64,000 nt of DNA from Prochlorococcus sp. MIT 1300. Lineage in GTDB: Bacteria > Cyanobacteriota > Cyanobacteriia > PCC-6307 > Cyanobiaceae. Of the stretch, positions 26,478 to 36,018 are shown in pieces; position 1 is the stretch's first letter; the number at the start of each line of letters is the position of its first letter. The stretch lies in NCBI RefSeq assembly GCF_034092375.1, contig NZ_CP139302.1, forward strand, positions 1,054,001 to 1,118,000, given 5' to 3'. The notes beneath the pieces were generated by a model. The model made no database searches. It saw only the letters and a list, made by a program, of their open reading frames with translations, and was not told where the DNA came from. Both the position numbers and the translations under genes were made by a program.

Positions 26478-27266
26478 GTGATAAGAGCAGACTCCAAAAT
26501 CATTCTCGACATTTCTGACCTCCACGCCAAAGTGGAGGATCAACCTATCCTGCAGGGAGTAAATCTCCAAATAAGGTCTGGAGAAATACATGCTGTTATG
26601 GGGCGCAATGGAAGCGGTAAAAGCACCCTCTCAAAAGTATTGGCTGGGCACCCTGAATACCTAGTTACTTCAGGGAAAGTTACTTATTTAGGGGAAGACC
26701 TCCTGAAATTCGAGCCAGAGGTACGAGCTCGAATGGGTCTGTTCCTAAGTTTTCAATACCCAGTAGAAATACCAGGGGTAAGCAACCTGGAGTTTTTGCG
26801 TGTAGCCACCAATTCTCGACGAATGCAACGCGAACTAGAAGAGCTGGATACATTTGAATTTGAAGATCTAGTACGAGAACGACTCGACATAGTTCAAATG
26901 GATCCTGCGTTTCTTGATAGGAGCGTAAATGAAGGATTCTCTGGAGGCGAGAAAAAAAGAAATGAGATTCTACAAATGGCACTTCTTGAGCCTGTCATGT
27001 CAATCCTAGATGAAACCGATTCCGGACTAGATATAGACGCCTTGAGGATTGTCGCTTCAGGGGTAAATCAAATGTCCCAACCAGATACTGGAATATTAAT
27101 AATTACTCACTATCAAAGGCTTCTAAATGAGATAACTCCTGACTTTGTTCATGTTATGGGTGCTGGACAAATTCTTAAAACTGGTGGGAAAGAACTTGCT
27201 CTTGAATTAGAGGAGTCAGGCTATGAGTGGGTTGATGAAGTTCTGTCTAAAAAGCCAATAAAGTAA
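26478..27266 (+). CDS. sufC: SufC, Fe-S assembly ATPase
   Basis: A 262-residue ABC-type ATPase: Walker [11 protein letters not shown], the SufC-specific [12 protein letters not shown] near residue 93, signature F-S-G-G-E-K-K-R-N and Walker [12 protein letters not shown]. It drives conformational change of the SufBCD complex. The start is GTG at 26478. The stop is 2 bases before the sufD ATG, so they are tightly coupled. Confidence 0.95.
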   Translation: MIRADSKIILDISDLHAKVEDQPILQGVNLQIRSGEIHAVMGRNGSGKSTLSKVLAGHPEYLVTSGKVTYLGEDLLKFEPEVRARMGLFLSFQYPVEIPGVSNLEFLRVATNSRRMQRELEELDTFEFEDLVRERLDIVQMDPAFLDRSVNEGFSGGEKKRNEILQMALLEPVMSILDETDSGLDIDALRIVASGVNQMSQPDTGILIITHYQRLLNEITPDFVHVMGAGQILKTGGKELALELEESGYEWVDEVLSKKPIK

Positions 27267-27268
27267 TC

Positions 27269-28504
27269 ATGAATTCCGAACCAAATTGGATAGAAGCTTT
27301 ACCTACTGCAAAGGGTTCGCTTCAAAAAATACAAAGACGAGGCAGACAATTGCTTCAAGAGACAGAACTGCCTTCCCCTAATCAAGAAGCTTGGCGCTTA
27401 ACAGATCTAAGTCAACTCAAGCAACTATTAAGACTTCCAATATACGCAGAACAAAAAAAGAATAAGAACTGGGCATCTGAAATACTACCAGAAGAAGCAA
27501 CTTGTGGAATTAGAGTCATACTTGATCCTGTCAATTCCCCTATAAATTCAATCAATTGGCCAACAGAAATAACGCCTCTAACGAAAGAAGAACTCGAACA
27601 ATGTCTTGGAAATACTCTAAATAGATGTTCTTGTGAGTCAGATTGGCCAATCTATCTGAATCATGCCACTACTGAAGAAGTACTTGGATTAAAGATTACA
27701 GGTCAACAATTACCTCCTCTAGAGTTAATTATACCAAGTCATGAAAATAGCCTAACGCCATCAAGAATTATACTTTTACTTGAAGAAAATGCTCATTTAG
27801 ACCTTCTACAAGTAAATCTTGGGTCACATAATTCTGCTCAAAGTCATCTAACGGAAATACATTTAAGCCAAGAATCCAAACTTAACCATGGCCTCCTCGC
27901 TATTGGGGGTGGAGCAGCAAGTTTAATTGCAAACCTAGCAGTTACGCAGGATACTCGTAGTCACTACTCATTAACATCAGTGCATCATGGCTGGTCACTG
28001 TCTAGATTCGAACCTCGAATCAGTCAATTAGAAGGACAAGCATTTACAACACTGCAAGGGCTTCAGATTTCTCAAAACAATCAACAACTTGCGACCCATT
28101 CGAACATAACTTTTAACGGACCATCTGGTCAGCTAGAGCAACTACAAAAATCTTTAGCGACTGGACACTCTCATTCTATTTTCAATGGTGCAATCAATGT
28201 TCCCAGAGCTGCACAACAAACTAATGCTTCACAGCTAAGCAAAAATCTGTTGCTTTCCAGTAAAGCAAAAATTGACACGAAACCAGAGCTAGCAATTATT
28301 GCTGATGATGTTCGCTGTACCCATGGTGCAACCGTGAGTCAACTACAAGAAGAAGAGCTATTTTATATGCGCAGTAGGGGAATAGAAATCAAACAAGCAA
28401 CACAACTTCTTTTGCAAGGTTACTGCCAAGAAATCTTACAAAAACTTCCAGCAGAAGCTGAACGTTGGAAGACACTTGAGCATATACTAGGTAATATCTT
28501 GTGA
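27269..28504 (+). CDS. sufD: SufD, Fe-S cluster assembly subunit
   Basis: A 411-residue protein. The N-terminal helical part has P-S-P-N-Q-E-A-W-R-L-T-D-L near residue 36, and the C-terminal beta-helix ends with C-T-H-G-A-T-V-S-Q-L and E-E-L-F-Y-M-R-S-R-G, the conserved SufB/SufD hallmark (with the conserved Cys and His). It partners SufB in the SufBC2D complex. Its TGA overlaps the ATG of sufS by one base (TGATG at 28502-28506). Confidence 0.94.
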   Translation: MNSEPNWIEALPTAKGSLQKIQRRGRQLLQETELPSPNQEAWRLTDLSQLKQLLRLPIYAEQKKNKNWASEILPEEATCGIRVILDPVNSPINSINWPTEITPLTKEELEQCLGNTLNRCSCESDWPIYLNHATTEEVLGLKITGQQLPPLELIIPSHENSLTPSRIILLLEENAHLDLLQVNLGSHNSAQSHLTEIHLSQESKLNHGLLAIGGGAASLIANLAVTQDTRSHYSLTSVHHGWSLSRFEPRISQLEGQAFTTLQGLQISQNNQQLATHSNITFNGPSGQLEQLQKSLATGHSHSIFNGAINVPRAAQQTNASQLSKNLLLSSKAKIDTKPELAIIADDVRCTHGATVSQLQEEELFYMRSRGIEIKQATQLLLQGYCQEILQKLPAEAERWKTLEHILGNIL

Positions 28505-29760
28505 TGTCAGAAGCCAAACAAAATCCAGCAGAAAAAGCCAGGGAAGATTTTCCACTGTTAACAAGTAATTTTTCAAGTGAGCGTTCACTAATTTATCTTG
28601 ATCATGCCGCAACTACGCAAAAACCTAAAAGTGTTATTACCGCACTTGAGAATTACTACAAGAATGACAATGCCAATGTTCACCGAGGCGCCCATCAACT
28701 AAGCGCAAGAGCCACTGAAGCCTTTGAAGGAGCCAGAGAAATCACCTCCAACTTTATAAAGGCAAAATCTTCTAAGGAAATACTTTTCACTCGCAATGCT
28801 ACTGAAGCAATCAATTTAGTTGCTCGTTCTTGGGGGGATAATGTTATTAAAGAAGGTGATGAGATCCTGCTCACCTTGATGGAGCATCACAGCAATCTTG
28901 TGCCATGGCAACTTCTTTCTAAACGCACAGGATGTATTTTACGCCATGTAGGTATAACCCCCAGTGGGGAGTTAGACATAGCAGATCTAAGTTCAAAACT
29001 AAATGAACGCACTCGTCTTGTAAGCTTGGTACATATCAGTAATACTCTTGGTTGCTGCAATCCAATTAGTGAAGTTGCTACTTTAGCTCATAAAGTAGGT
29101 GCTCTTGTTTTAGTTGATGCTTGTCAAAGCCTTGCCCATCAAATTATTGATGTAGGCGCTTTAGATATCGACTTCCTAGTTGGATCCTCACACAAACTTT
29201 GTGGACCTACTGGCATTGGTTTCCTCTGGGGCCATGAAGAGATCCTTGAGGCAATGCCACCCTTCTTAGGTGGGGGCGAAATGATTCAAGAAGTATTTCT
29301 TGATCAAAGCAGTTGGGCAGAACTACCTCACAAATTTGAAGCAGGAACACCAGCTATTGGTGAAGCAATCGGAATGGGAGAAGCACTTTCTTATCTACAG
29401 GGTATTGGATTAGATAATATTCATAGTTGGGAAAAAACCCTAACCAATTATCTTTTTAATAGTTTATCAAGTATAGATAACATCAAAATCCTTGGGCCTT
29501 CACCCCAACAACAATCAAATCGTGGGGTCCTGGCGACATTTTATGTTCCTGGATTACATTCAAACGATATAGCAACCTTGTTGGATGAAAATGGTATCTG
29601 TATTAGAAGTGGGCATCATTGCTGTCAGCCACTTCATCGACACTATGAAGTCACTTCAACGGCAAGAGCTAGCCTTAATTTCACCTCAACTATAGAGGAA
29701 ATAGATCTCTTCAAAGAAGAGTTAATTGAATCAATTAACTTCCTTAAAGCACATAGTTAA
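28504..29760 (+). CDS. sufS: SufS, cysteine desulfurase
   Basis: A 418-residue class V PLP enzyme. Y-L-D-H-A-A-T-T-Q-K-P near residue 32, the cofactor Lys in G-S-S-H-K-L-C-G-P-T-G-I-G near residue 228 and the catalytic loop R-S-G-H-H-C-C-Q-P-L near residue 370 identify SufS. It takes sulfur from cysteine for the SufBCD scaffold. The active loop has two adjacent cysteines. An in-frame GTG lies one codon upstream. No sufE is seen in the window. Its 3' end overlaps the convergent peptidase gene by 4 bases. Confidence 0.95.
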   Translation: MSEAKQNPAEKAREDFPLLTSNFSSERSLIYLDHAATTQKPKSVITALENYYKNDNANVHRGAHQLSARATEAFEGAREITSNFIKAKSSKEILFTRNATEAINLVARSWGDNVIKEGDEILLTLMEHHSNLVPWQLLSKRTGCILRHVGITPSGELDIADLSSKLNERTRLVSLVHISNTLGCCNPISEVATLAHKVGALVLVDACQSLAHQIIDVGALDIDFLVGSSHKLCGPTGIGFLWGHEEILEAMPPFLGGGEMIQEVFLDQSSWAELPHKFEAGTPAIGEAIGMGEALSYLQGIGLDNIHSWEKTLTNYLFNSLSSIDNIKILGPSPQQQSNRGVLATFYVPGLHSNDIATLLDENGICIRSGHHCCQPLHRHYEVTSTARASLNFTSTIEEIDLFKEELIESINFLKAHS

Positions 29761-31727
29761 ATATCTAGATGAGAATTAAAGAACCGTTCGGTGCACTCCA
29801 AAACCTTTACCTGCACATTACTATTTCTAAAACCATGACCTTCTGAGGCATAAGTATGTACCTCCACAGGAATATCGTTTTCAATCAATGCAGATGCCAT
29901 GTCATCTGTTTGAGTAGGAGGGACTACTTTATCTTCTAAACCTTGAAAAAAGATTACTGGGCATTTTATCCTATGCGCATTAAATAATGGTGACCGGCTT
30001 TCGTATAAATTACTTGCTATAGGCCAAGGTCCAACAAGAGATTCTAAATACTTAGCTTCAAATCTATGCGTTGCTTTTGCCATTTCAGTTAAGTCACTTA
30101 CAGCATAACGGCAAGCACCAACCCTAAACACTTCAGAGAAGCAAAGGCAGCCAAGGGTAGTAAAACCAGCAGCACTTCCACCTTCTATTGCTATACGGTC
30201 TGGGTCAACCTTACCTTCTTTAATTAAAGCCTCCGCAGCAGAAGCACAATCAAAAGAATCCACTTCGCCCCAACCCCCAATCAACCTTTCTCGATAACTT
30301 CGACCAAATCCAGTAGAGCCACCATAATTAACATCAACAACCCCCCAACCTCTGGAGGTCCAAAACTGAATCCCCAAGCTTATTCCTTTCCTTGCCATGC
30401 CAGTTGGGCCACTATGACTTTTAACTAATAAAGGAGGTATTGAGAAAACCTCATTAGAAGGTGGGTAATACCAAGCATGGGTCAACTTGCCGCCAAAACC
30501 TTCAAACCAAAATGATTCTGGTAAACTTACTTCTGAAAAGGCAAGAACAGATGGGCTCATAGGACTGTGGTCCCAATTTCCTGTAGTTAAATCAATTTCT
30601 AACAATCCACTACCTGTAAAAGAATTACTAGCTATTGCAATTGCGCGTCCAGATGACTGTGCATTGATACCTGATAAATCATCAAAAGGCTGGTCAATCT
30701 CATGAATATGTCCATCTTTGGTCAACAGATTTAAATGCCACTGCCCTTCCTTACAGACTGCAGCCACCAACCCCTCCCCAGCTGCTGCAGAGGTTCTCAT
30801 TCCATATACCCACTGAGGCATTGCAGTCTCTCCCTTCATAGGCCAAGGCTTACTCCACTCAGGTGCCTTATTAGGCTGTATAGCCTCATTTGAAATCATC
30901 AAGTTCCACCATCCGGTGCTGTCTTCCGCAACAACTAATTCTCCTTGGGAAGACCAGAAAGGTTGAAACACCGACTGACTAATTATTGGGTTTTGGCCAC
31001 TACCACTACCTGCCAATAAACGCTTGTTTTGAAGTGCACCCAACTGATCAAATTCCCCCCACCAAAGTTGACTTGCATCCCAAGGCATATGTGGTTGCTG
31101 CCATTCAACCCAGGCCAATTGACCTCCATCTGGGCTTAAAGCCGCATAACCTAAAAAATCTCTTGGAAAATGCAAAGCATTTGGTGTTTGGTCTCTAGCT
31201 GAAAGTGACAAAGTGACCAAAAAATCTTTATCTTCATACTCCATCACTCCAATCCAACGATTACGAGAAATATCAATAAGACCATCAGCAAATAATCCCT
31301 TTCCAGGTGAAGAAAGGCGTAAAGAAGGTTCGCAAGGACTGAGCCAAGGATTCTGCAAATGTGCTGAATCTGTCAAGCCCTCCCAACTCTGAGTCCAAAC
31401 ACATCCATCTTCATTATTAATCCAAACAAGAAGCAAAGTATTTTCAAAACTTTCCGCAGCAAAAACGCCTCCTCCATAACCATGTACCCGAGTCCGCAAA
31501 TTCATAGGTGCAGGGGTCAACTCCTGACCTGCGGAAGCAGTAAGACCCCAAGGTCTAATTAGCGCAGTAGTCCTTCCTCCTTCATTCGGCCTTTGTTCTA
31601 ACCACAGCACCCAATTACCAATTAACTGAGGTTCCTTAAGAACAACTGTCCGGCTCAGAGCAACTGCAGCTGAAAGGGGCTGGGCAAATGGTTTGGAATA
31701 AGACAAGTCAGACATTTTGCGATTCAT
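29757..31727 (-). CDS. Prolyl oligopeptidase family (S9) serine peptidase
   Basis: A 656-residue protein: an N-terminal ~400-residue beta-propeller-like region (repeated W and G-rich strands, e.g. S-P-D-G-G-Q-L-A-W-V-E-W) and a C-terminal alpha/beta hydrolase domain. The nucleophile sits in E-G-G-S-A-A-G-F near residue 520, the acid in G-L-E-D-K-V-V-P near 600 and the His in E-G-H-G-F near 635. No signal peptide is seen, so it is probably cytosolic. It likely degrades oligopeptides (acylaminoacyl- or dipeptidyl-peptidase-like). Confidence 0.88.
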   Translation of the reverse strand: MNRKMSDLSYSKPFAQPLSAAVALSRTVVLKEPQLIGNWVLWLEQRPNEGGRTTALIRPWGLTASAGQELTPAPMNLRTRVHGYGGGVFAAESFENTLLLVWINNEDGCVWTQSWEGLTDSAHLQNPWLSPCEPSLRLSSPGKGLFADGLIDISRNRWIGVMEYEDKDFLVTLSLSARDQTPNALHFPRDFLGYAALSPDGGQLAWVEWQQPHMPWDASQLWWGEFDQLGALQNKRLLAGSGSGQNPIISQSVFQPFWSSQGELVVAEDSTGWWNLMISNEAIQPNKAPEWSKPWPMKGETAMPQWVYGMRTSAAAGEGLVAAVCKEGQWHLNLLTKDGHIHEIDQPFDDLSGINAQSSGRAIAIASNSFTGSGLLEIDLTTGNWDHSPMSPSVLAFSEVSLPESFWFEGFGGKLTHAWYYPPSNEVFSIPPLLVKSHSGPTGMARKGISLGIQFWTSRGWGVVDVNYGGSTGFGRSYRERLIGGWGEVDSFDCASAAEALIKEGKVDPDRIAIEGGSAAGFTTLGCLCFSEVFRVGACRYAVSDLTEMAKATHRFEAKYLESLVGPWPIASNLYESRSPLFNAHRIKCPVIFFQGLEDKVVPPTQTDDMASALIENDIPVEVHTYASEGHGFRNSNVQVKVLECTERFFNSHLDI

Positions 31728-31792
31728 TCACTTCACGAAAAAAGGATGCTCTCAACTGATTAAGATCATTAAAACTAGTTCCGAGACGTTCC

Positions 31793-32398
31793 TTGGCTAA
31801 AAGCTTTGCTCAGCTTGCAAGAAATGCCGAAAAGGCCAAGGCATCGATTCTTGTTTCCAAAGAACCTCTGGAGACATCTCCTCTAGCAATCCATACCCTT
31901 GGGAACAAGGTATTACGCCAATCAGCAAAACGAATCAGTAAGGTGGATGATCAAATTAGAGACTTAGCACGTGACATGCTTAGAAGCATGTATACGGCCA
32001 AAGGTATTGGACTTGCAGCTCCCCAAGTTGGAATTCATAAACAGCTATTAGTTATTGATCTAGATCTAGAAAACCCGACTACACCCCCACTCGTACTTAT
32101 CAATCCTGAGATAATCGGATATAGCGGAGCTATAGAAACTTACGAAGAAGGCTGCTTGAGTATCCCAGGGGTATACCTCAATGTTGTTAGGCCTTCGGAG
32201 ATCAAGCTTAGTTTTCGCGACGAGATGGGAAGACCTAGAAAAATGAATGCCGATGGACTAGTCGCAAGATGCATTCAACACGAGATGGACCACCTGAATG
32301 GGGTTCTTTTTGTTGACCGTGTCACTGACCAGGAAAACCTAAACCAAGAGTTGAAAGAACACGGTTTCAATCAAAAAGATGTCCGCACTATCCAATAA
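31793..32398 (+). CDS. def: Peptide deformylase
   Basis: A 201-residue metallo-enzyme that removes the formyl group from nascent proteins. The three signature motifs are intact: G-I-G-L-A-A-P-Q-V-G near residue 75, E-G-C-L-S-I-P-G near 120 and Q-H-E-M-D-H-L near 163, giving the Cys and two His metal ligands. The N-terminal ~30 residues extend beyond the E. coli enzyme. The start is TTG at 31793; there is no better ATG before the conserved fold. It reads away from the S9 peptidase across about 65 bases. Confidence 0.94.
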   Translation: MAKSFAQLARNAEKAKASILVSKEPLETSPLAIHTLGNKVLRQSAKRISKVDDQIRDLARDMLRSMYTAKGIGLAAPQVGIHKQLLVIDLDLENPTTPPLVLINPEIIGYSGAIETYEEGCLSIPGVYLNVVRPSEIKLSFRDEMGRPRKMNADGLVARCIQHEMDHLNGVLFVDRVTDQENLNQELKEHGFNQKDVRTIQ

Positions 32399-32445
32399 AT
32401 CAGTCGAATTGCTAAATTTGTCCACTAAAGAAATTTAACTACTGC

Positions 32446-32616
32446 ATGACTCAGGTCACGGTTGGCGAAAATGAAGGTATTGAATCGGCCCTGCGTCGCT
32501 TCAAACGCCAAGTCTCAAAGGCTGGGATATTTGCGGATCTAAAGCGGCTCCGCCACCACGAAACGCCTATTGAGAAGTACAAGCGTAAAGCCCAGCAGCG
32601 TCGTAGAAGACGTTGA
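32446..32616 (+). CDS. rpsU: 30S ribosomal protein S21
   Basis: Hand translation gives 56 residues beginning [20 protein letters not shown], with [15 protein letters not shown] and a C-terminal run of basic residues ([11 protein letters not shown]). This is the standard S21 pattern: an acidic start, the A-L-R-R-F-K-R helix and a very basic end. It binds the small ribosomal subunit and helps initiation. It follows def by 47 bases on the same strand. Confidence 0.94.
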   Translation: MTQVTVGENEGIESALRRFKRQVSKAGIFADLKRLRHHETPIEKYKRKAQQRRRRR

Positions 32617-32755
32617 AGAAGACAAACAGCCTAAAAAATCTAAGTTCTTAACGCCTCCCTTGTTCTGAGTACATCCAATAAGATCGGTGTAATTACTCGT
32701 TGCCTCCATCACTCAAGAGGAAACACAATGTAGATAGTTGCATTGTGATCAGGTC

Positions 32756-32899
32756 ATGGCAAACAACCTTAAGAATCTTCGCCACTGGCTATCAGAGGCA
32801 CTTGAATTCACCCTTGGCAATCCAAGTGGAGAAAGACACTTGCCACCACCAATAGGACCTCAGCCATATACAGAAAAGTCCACAAAATCTTATTTTTAG
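32756..32899 (+). CDS. Small Pro-rich protein
   Basis: Hand translation gives 47 residues: MANNLKNLRHWLSEALEF, then T-L-G-N-P-S-G-E-R-H-L-P-P-P-I-G-P-Q-P-Y and a polar end. An amphipathic helix (residues 3-20) is followed by a disordered Pro-rich tail. The reading frame, ATG and composition look coding, and similar tiny proteins are found after rpsU-like genes in picocyanobacteria, but I cannot assign a family. Confidence 0.5.
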   Translation: MANNLKNLRHWLSEALEFTLGNPSGERHLPPPIGPQPYTEKSTKSYF

Positions 32900-32978
32900 G
32901 CTAGGCCCTAGCAACCAAACAAAAAAGATATGCTATCAATAGTAAATTTTTTGCTCGCATATTAAAGTGAATACCCTA

Positions 32979-33024
32979 ATTAAATTATTGGGAGGTTATT
33001 AAGATTATCTCCCAATAATTTAAT
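32979..33024. repeat. 16-bp perfect inverted repeat before the HIT gene
   Basis: The left arm ATTAAATTATTGGGAG (32979-32994) and right arm CTCCCAATAATTTAAT (33009-33024) pair perfectly around a 14-base loop. It ends 25 bases before the HIT ATG. The following bases are T-rich but there is no uninterrupted T run, so it is either a weak terminator for the small upstream gene or a leader hairpin acting on the HIT gene. Confidence 0.6.
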
Positions 33025-33049
33025 GTTCTTTCTTGACTAATTTACACAC

Positions 33050-33391
33050 ATGCCTGAAGATACGGTTTTTGATCGAATACTTAGCGGAGAGATTCCTTGT
33101 GATTCAGTTTTTAGTGACGAGCTATGCCTTGCCTTTCGTGACATTCAACCCGTCGCGCCAGTGCACATATTAATTATACCAAGGAAAAGACTGGAAAGCC
33201 TTAATAGCTCAACAGAAGCAGACGAGTCACTACTAGGTCATTTACTAATAACAGCAACCAAAATTGCCAAGCAAGAAGGTTTAAAAGATTGGCGAGCTGT
33301 AATCAACACTGGGTCTGAGGCTGGACAAACCGTTTTCCATCTCCATGTACATTTAATCGGGGGAAGAGCACTTAAATGGCCACCAGGATAA
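33050..33391 (+). CDS. HIT (histidine triad) family protein
   Basis: A 113-residue protein with the full-length HIT fold: D-R-I-L-S-G-E-I-P near residue 8, the histidine in V-H-I-L-I-I-P-R and the triad H-L-H-V-H-L-I-G-G-R near residue 98. Such proteins hydrolyse nucleoside phosphoramidates or related nucleotide conjugates. Both sides carry long inverted repeats. Confidence 0.93.
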   Translation: MPEDTVFDRILSGEIPCDSVFSDELCLAFRDIQPVAPVHILIIPRKRLESLNSSTEADESLLGHLLITATKIAKQEGLKDWRAVINTGSEAGQTVFHLHVHLIGGRALKWPPG

Positions 33392-33511
33392 ATCCTGAAA
33401 GTTAATTAATTCACAAACCAGAGGTGAAAAGCCATTATTCAAATTCGATGCATGGCTTTTTCGGTATCACAATTAGCAAAATAGAATGCCAAACTGGACT
33501 TCTCAGAATTT

Positions 33512-33560
33512 TTCTTATTGCAAGTCCATTGTTAGAAACACGAAAGACTTGCAATAAGAA
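33512..33560. repeat. 15-bp perfect inverted repeat after the HIT gene
   Basis: Arms TTCTTATTGCAAGTC (33512-33526) and GACTTGCAATAAGAA (33546-33560) pair perfectly around a 19-base loop. It lies 120 bases after the HIT stop and 40 bases before the HTH-like gene. No T run follows the right arm, so it is not a classical terminator. Read on the minus strand the left arm is also followed by an A/T-rich stretch, so direction is open. Confidence 0.6.
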
Positions 33561-33600
33561 GAACCAGAGCGATGCTTGGTATCAATAACAAAAAGAAAGA

Positions 33601-33903
33601 ATGAAAAAAACCAAAACGCCTCATGACCCAAAGCGCGATAATGCACAATACATGGAGCAAGAACTATGGTTCTCTACAAACGAGCTGCTGGAATATTTAG
33701 GCATTTCTCATGAAGAACTCGACCAACAAAAAGACCTTTTCCAAAAGGGAATTCACTTCAAACACGCACGTCCTAAGGACACAAACAGTCAGCTGCTCTG
33801 GAGAATTGACTTAATCGACGAATTACTTTCCCTGCCAGTACCCCCACTAGAAAGAGAAGCCATGTTGAATGCCGTGAACAATCGCATTACTTGTCTCAAG
33901 TAA
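33601..33903 (+). CDS. HTH-like small protein, function unknown
   Basis: A 100-residue protein. Residues 24-80 look like an excisionase/MerR-like winged-helix unit: L-W-F-S-T-N-E-L-L-E-Y-L-G-I-S-H-E-E-L, then G-I-H-F-K-H-A-R-P and L-L-W-R-I-D-L-I-D-E-L-L. The pattern of a short helix-turn-helix, a G-x-H-F turn and an aromatic W-x-I-D strand supports nucleic acid binding, but this is by eye. The ATG at 33601 is directly preceded by an A/G-rich stretch (AAAAAGAAAGA), a plausible ribosome binding site. Confidence 0.62.
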   Translation: MKKTKTPHDPKRDNAQYMEQELWFSTNELLEYLGISHEELDQQKDLFQKGIHFKHARPKDTNSQLLWRIDLIDELLSLPVPPLEREAMLNAVNNRITCLK

Positions 33904-34019
33904 AAATACAAAAGGTTCAATGCTCAATTTTGATCCTCTACAAAAAGTGATCTACTAACGTAGAAGCCTTTAAAAGGCTCACAAAAACAGCACTATGAAT
34001 AATTGTTGGTGATATTCCC

Positions 34020-36008
34020 ATGACAACACCAGTTACCAGTCGGCCTAATGGCCTGGGGGATCAGCTAGGCAAGCTAAGACGCTTAGCTCAACCATTCTTT
34101 CTACCTCTTGACCAAGCCAATGGTTGGCAATTTTGTTGGTTACTGATTTCCCTCCTTTTCTGTGTAGGGGGCTTGGTACTCGTATCTCTAACAGGATTGA
34201 TTGAAATTCTGGCGAAATTCCGACCAGAACTTACTGATAATTACCTAACGGGGGTTAGCAACACAATTAAAACAATTTGGAGTACCTGGTGGGGTGGAGC
34301 TTTCTCCGGTTTATTCATCATCGGGTCAGCAAGTTTCTTTGGAATGCGCCAGCAGCTAAGAAATAGACGTTGGCTGCATTGGTTCCTATTAGGAGTAATA
34401 GTCCTAATGCTTTTAGCAGTAAATGGAATAAATGCAGGCATTGGATTTATCGCAAGAGATCTAACCAATTCCCTTGTTGCTATGCAAGAAGAGAATTTCT
34501 ATAAAATTCTAGGGATATACGCATGTTGCTTTGTAGCTGCATTGCCCATACGTGTTTCTCAAATATTTTTCACCCTCAAACTTGGAATAATTTGGCGCGA
34601 ATGGCTTTCACGCAGCCTAATTGGAGATTACATGAATAATAAAGCATATTATGTACTCAATCCAAATGATGAACAAGCCACAGATGTAGATAATCCCGAT
34701 CAGCGGATTACTGACGACACTAGAGCCTTTACTGGCCAAAGTCTCCAATTTACTCTTGGCATATTTGACGCATTGCTAACCTTTTCACTAAACATACTTA
34801 TCCTCTGGAGTATTAGCACAAGACTAACTCTTTCACTCTTCGGTTATGCCATATTTGCCACTTCTGTATTAATTATAGCAGGAAGAAATCTTGTAAGAAT
34901 TGACTATGATCAATTGCGGTATGAAGCCGATTTTCGATATGGCTTGGTCCATGTAAGAGATAATGCCGAGTCAATAGCTTTTTATTCTGGAGAAAGGCCG
35001 GAAAAAGCAGAAACAGTAAGAAGGCTTACTGAGGTAATTCGTAATTTCAACCTTTTAATAATATGGCGAGTAATTATAGATGTCATGAGAAGATCAATAG
35101 GTTATGCAGGAAACTTCTTTCCTTATTTAGTAATGGCAGTGCCATACTTTGCTGGGGAGATTGATTATGGTGGATTTATTCAAGCAAATTTTGCATTTGG
35201 GATGGTAGAAGGTTCATTATTTTTTGTCGTCAACCAAATAGAAGAACTTGCAAAATTCACAGCTGGAATTAGTAGGCTAGAAGGTTTCCAGTCCAAAATC
35301 GAGCAAGTTAGTCATAAAGCAATACAAGAAGGTATTCCCAAAGCAACTAATAGCAAAGCCATATTAATTAACAACGCGGATCTATATGCACCAGGTGGAG
35401 AAGAACCAATAATACGTGATCTAAGTATTAGTGTTGGTCAAGCAGATAGAGTTCTTGTAGTTGGACCATCTGGCTGTGGTAAAACATCATTATTACGCAT
35501 GATTAGCGGCTTATGGCAACCACTAAAAGGCAATGTAGAAAGGCCGAAAACTGGAGATTTGTTATTCATTCCACAAAAACCTTACATGTTGCTTGGTTCT
35601 TTGAGAGAGCAACTTTGCTATCCAACAGAAGAAAGTCGATTTAGCAATGATCAACTTAGAGCTGTACTAGATGAGGTTAACCTTCACAAACTAGTAGAAA
35701 GATATCCTGATCTTGACGTCAAACAAGACTGGCCCAGGATTCTTTCACTAGGTGAGCAACAACGATTGGCATTCGGGCGACTACTCCTCAACGCACCTAG
35801 ATTTGCAGTGCTAGATGAAGCGACTAGTGCATTAGATGTTAAAACGGAGGAACATCTTTACAAGCTTTTAAAAGCGAGGGATCTAGCAGTAGTAAGTGTT
35901 GGGCATAGACCAACCCTTATAGACTTTCATCAAAGTGTGCTCGAGCTGGTAGGAGACGGCAGCTGGCGTCTAATACCGGCAAAAAGCTATGAAATTGGCC
36001 ACTCTTAA
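34020..36008 (+). CDS. ABC transporter, fused permease-ATPase (SbmA/BacA-like)
   Basis: A 662-residue half-transporter. The N-terminal ~390 residues hold about six membrane helices in the SbmA/BacA (ABC_membrane_2) arrangement, with an extended loop (N-P-D-Q-R-I-T-D-D-T-R near residue 230) typical of that branch. The ATPase has V-V-G-P-S-G-C-G-K-T-S-L-L, L-S-L-G-E-Q-Q-R-L and V-L-D-E-A-T-S-A-L-D. Related proteins carry peptides, cobalamin or very-long-chain fatty acyl groups. The substrate is unknown. The last 20 bases overlap an in-frame upstream extension of the Hli gene, but not its likely start. Confidence 0.9.
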   Translation: MTTPVTSRPNGLGDQLGKLRRLAQPFFLPLDQANGWQFCWLLISLLFCVGGLVLVSLTGLIEILAKFRPELTDNYLTGVSNTIKTIWSTWWGGAFSGLFIIGSASFFGMRQQLRNRRWLHWFLLGVIVLMLLAVNGINAGIGFIARDLTNSLVAMQEENFYKILGIYACCFVAALPIRVSQIFFTLKLGIIWREWLSRSLIGDYMNNKAYYVLNPNDEQATDVDNPDQRITDDTRAFTGQSLQFTLGIFDALLTFSLNILILWSISTRLTLSLFGYAIFATSVLIIAGRNLVRIDYDQLRYEADFRYGLVHVRDNAESIAFYSGERPEKAETVRRLTEVIRNFNLLIIWRVIIDVMRRSIGYAGNFFPYLVMAVPYFAGEIDYGGFIQANFAFGMVEGSLFFVVNQIEELAKFTAGISRLEGFQSKIEQVSHKAIQEGIPKATNSKAILINNADLYAPGGEEPIIRDLSISVGQADRVLVVGPSGCGKTSLLRMISGLWQPLKGNVERPKTGDLLFIPQKPYMLLGSLREQLCYPTEESRFSNDQLRAVLDEVNLHKLVERYPDLDVKQDWPRILSLGEQQRLAFGRLLLNAPRFAVLDEATSALDVKTEEHLYKLLKARDLAVVSVGHRPTLIDFHQSVLELVGDGSWRLIPAKSYEIGHS

Positions 36009-36018
36009 CACTGGTTCA

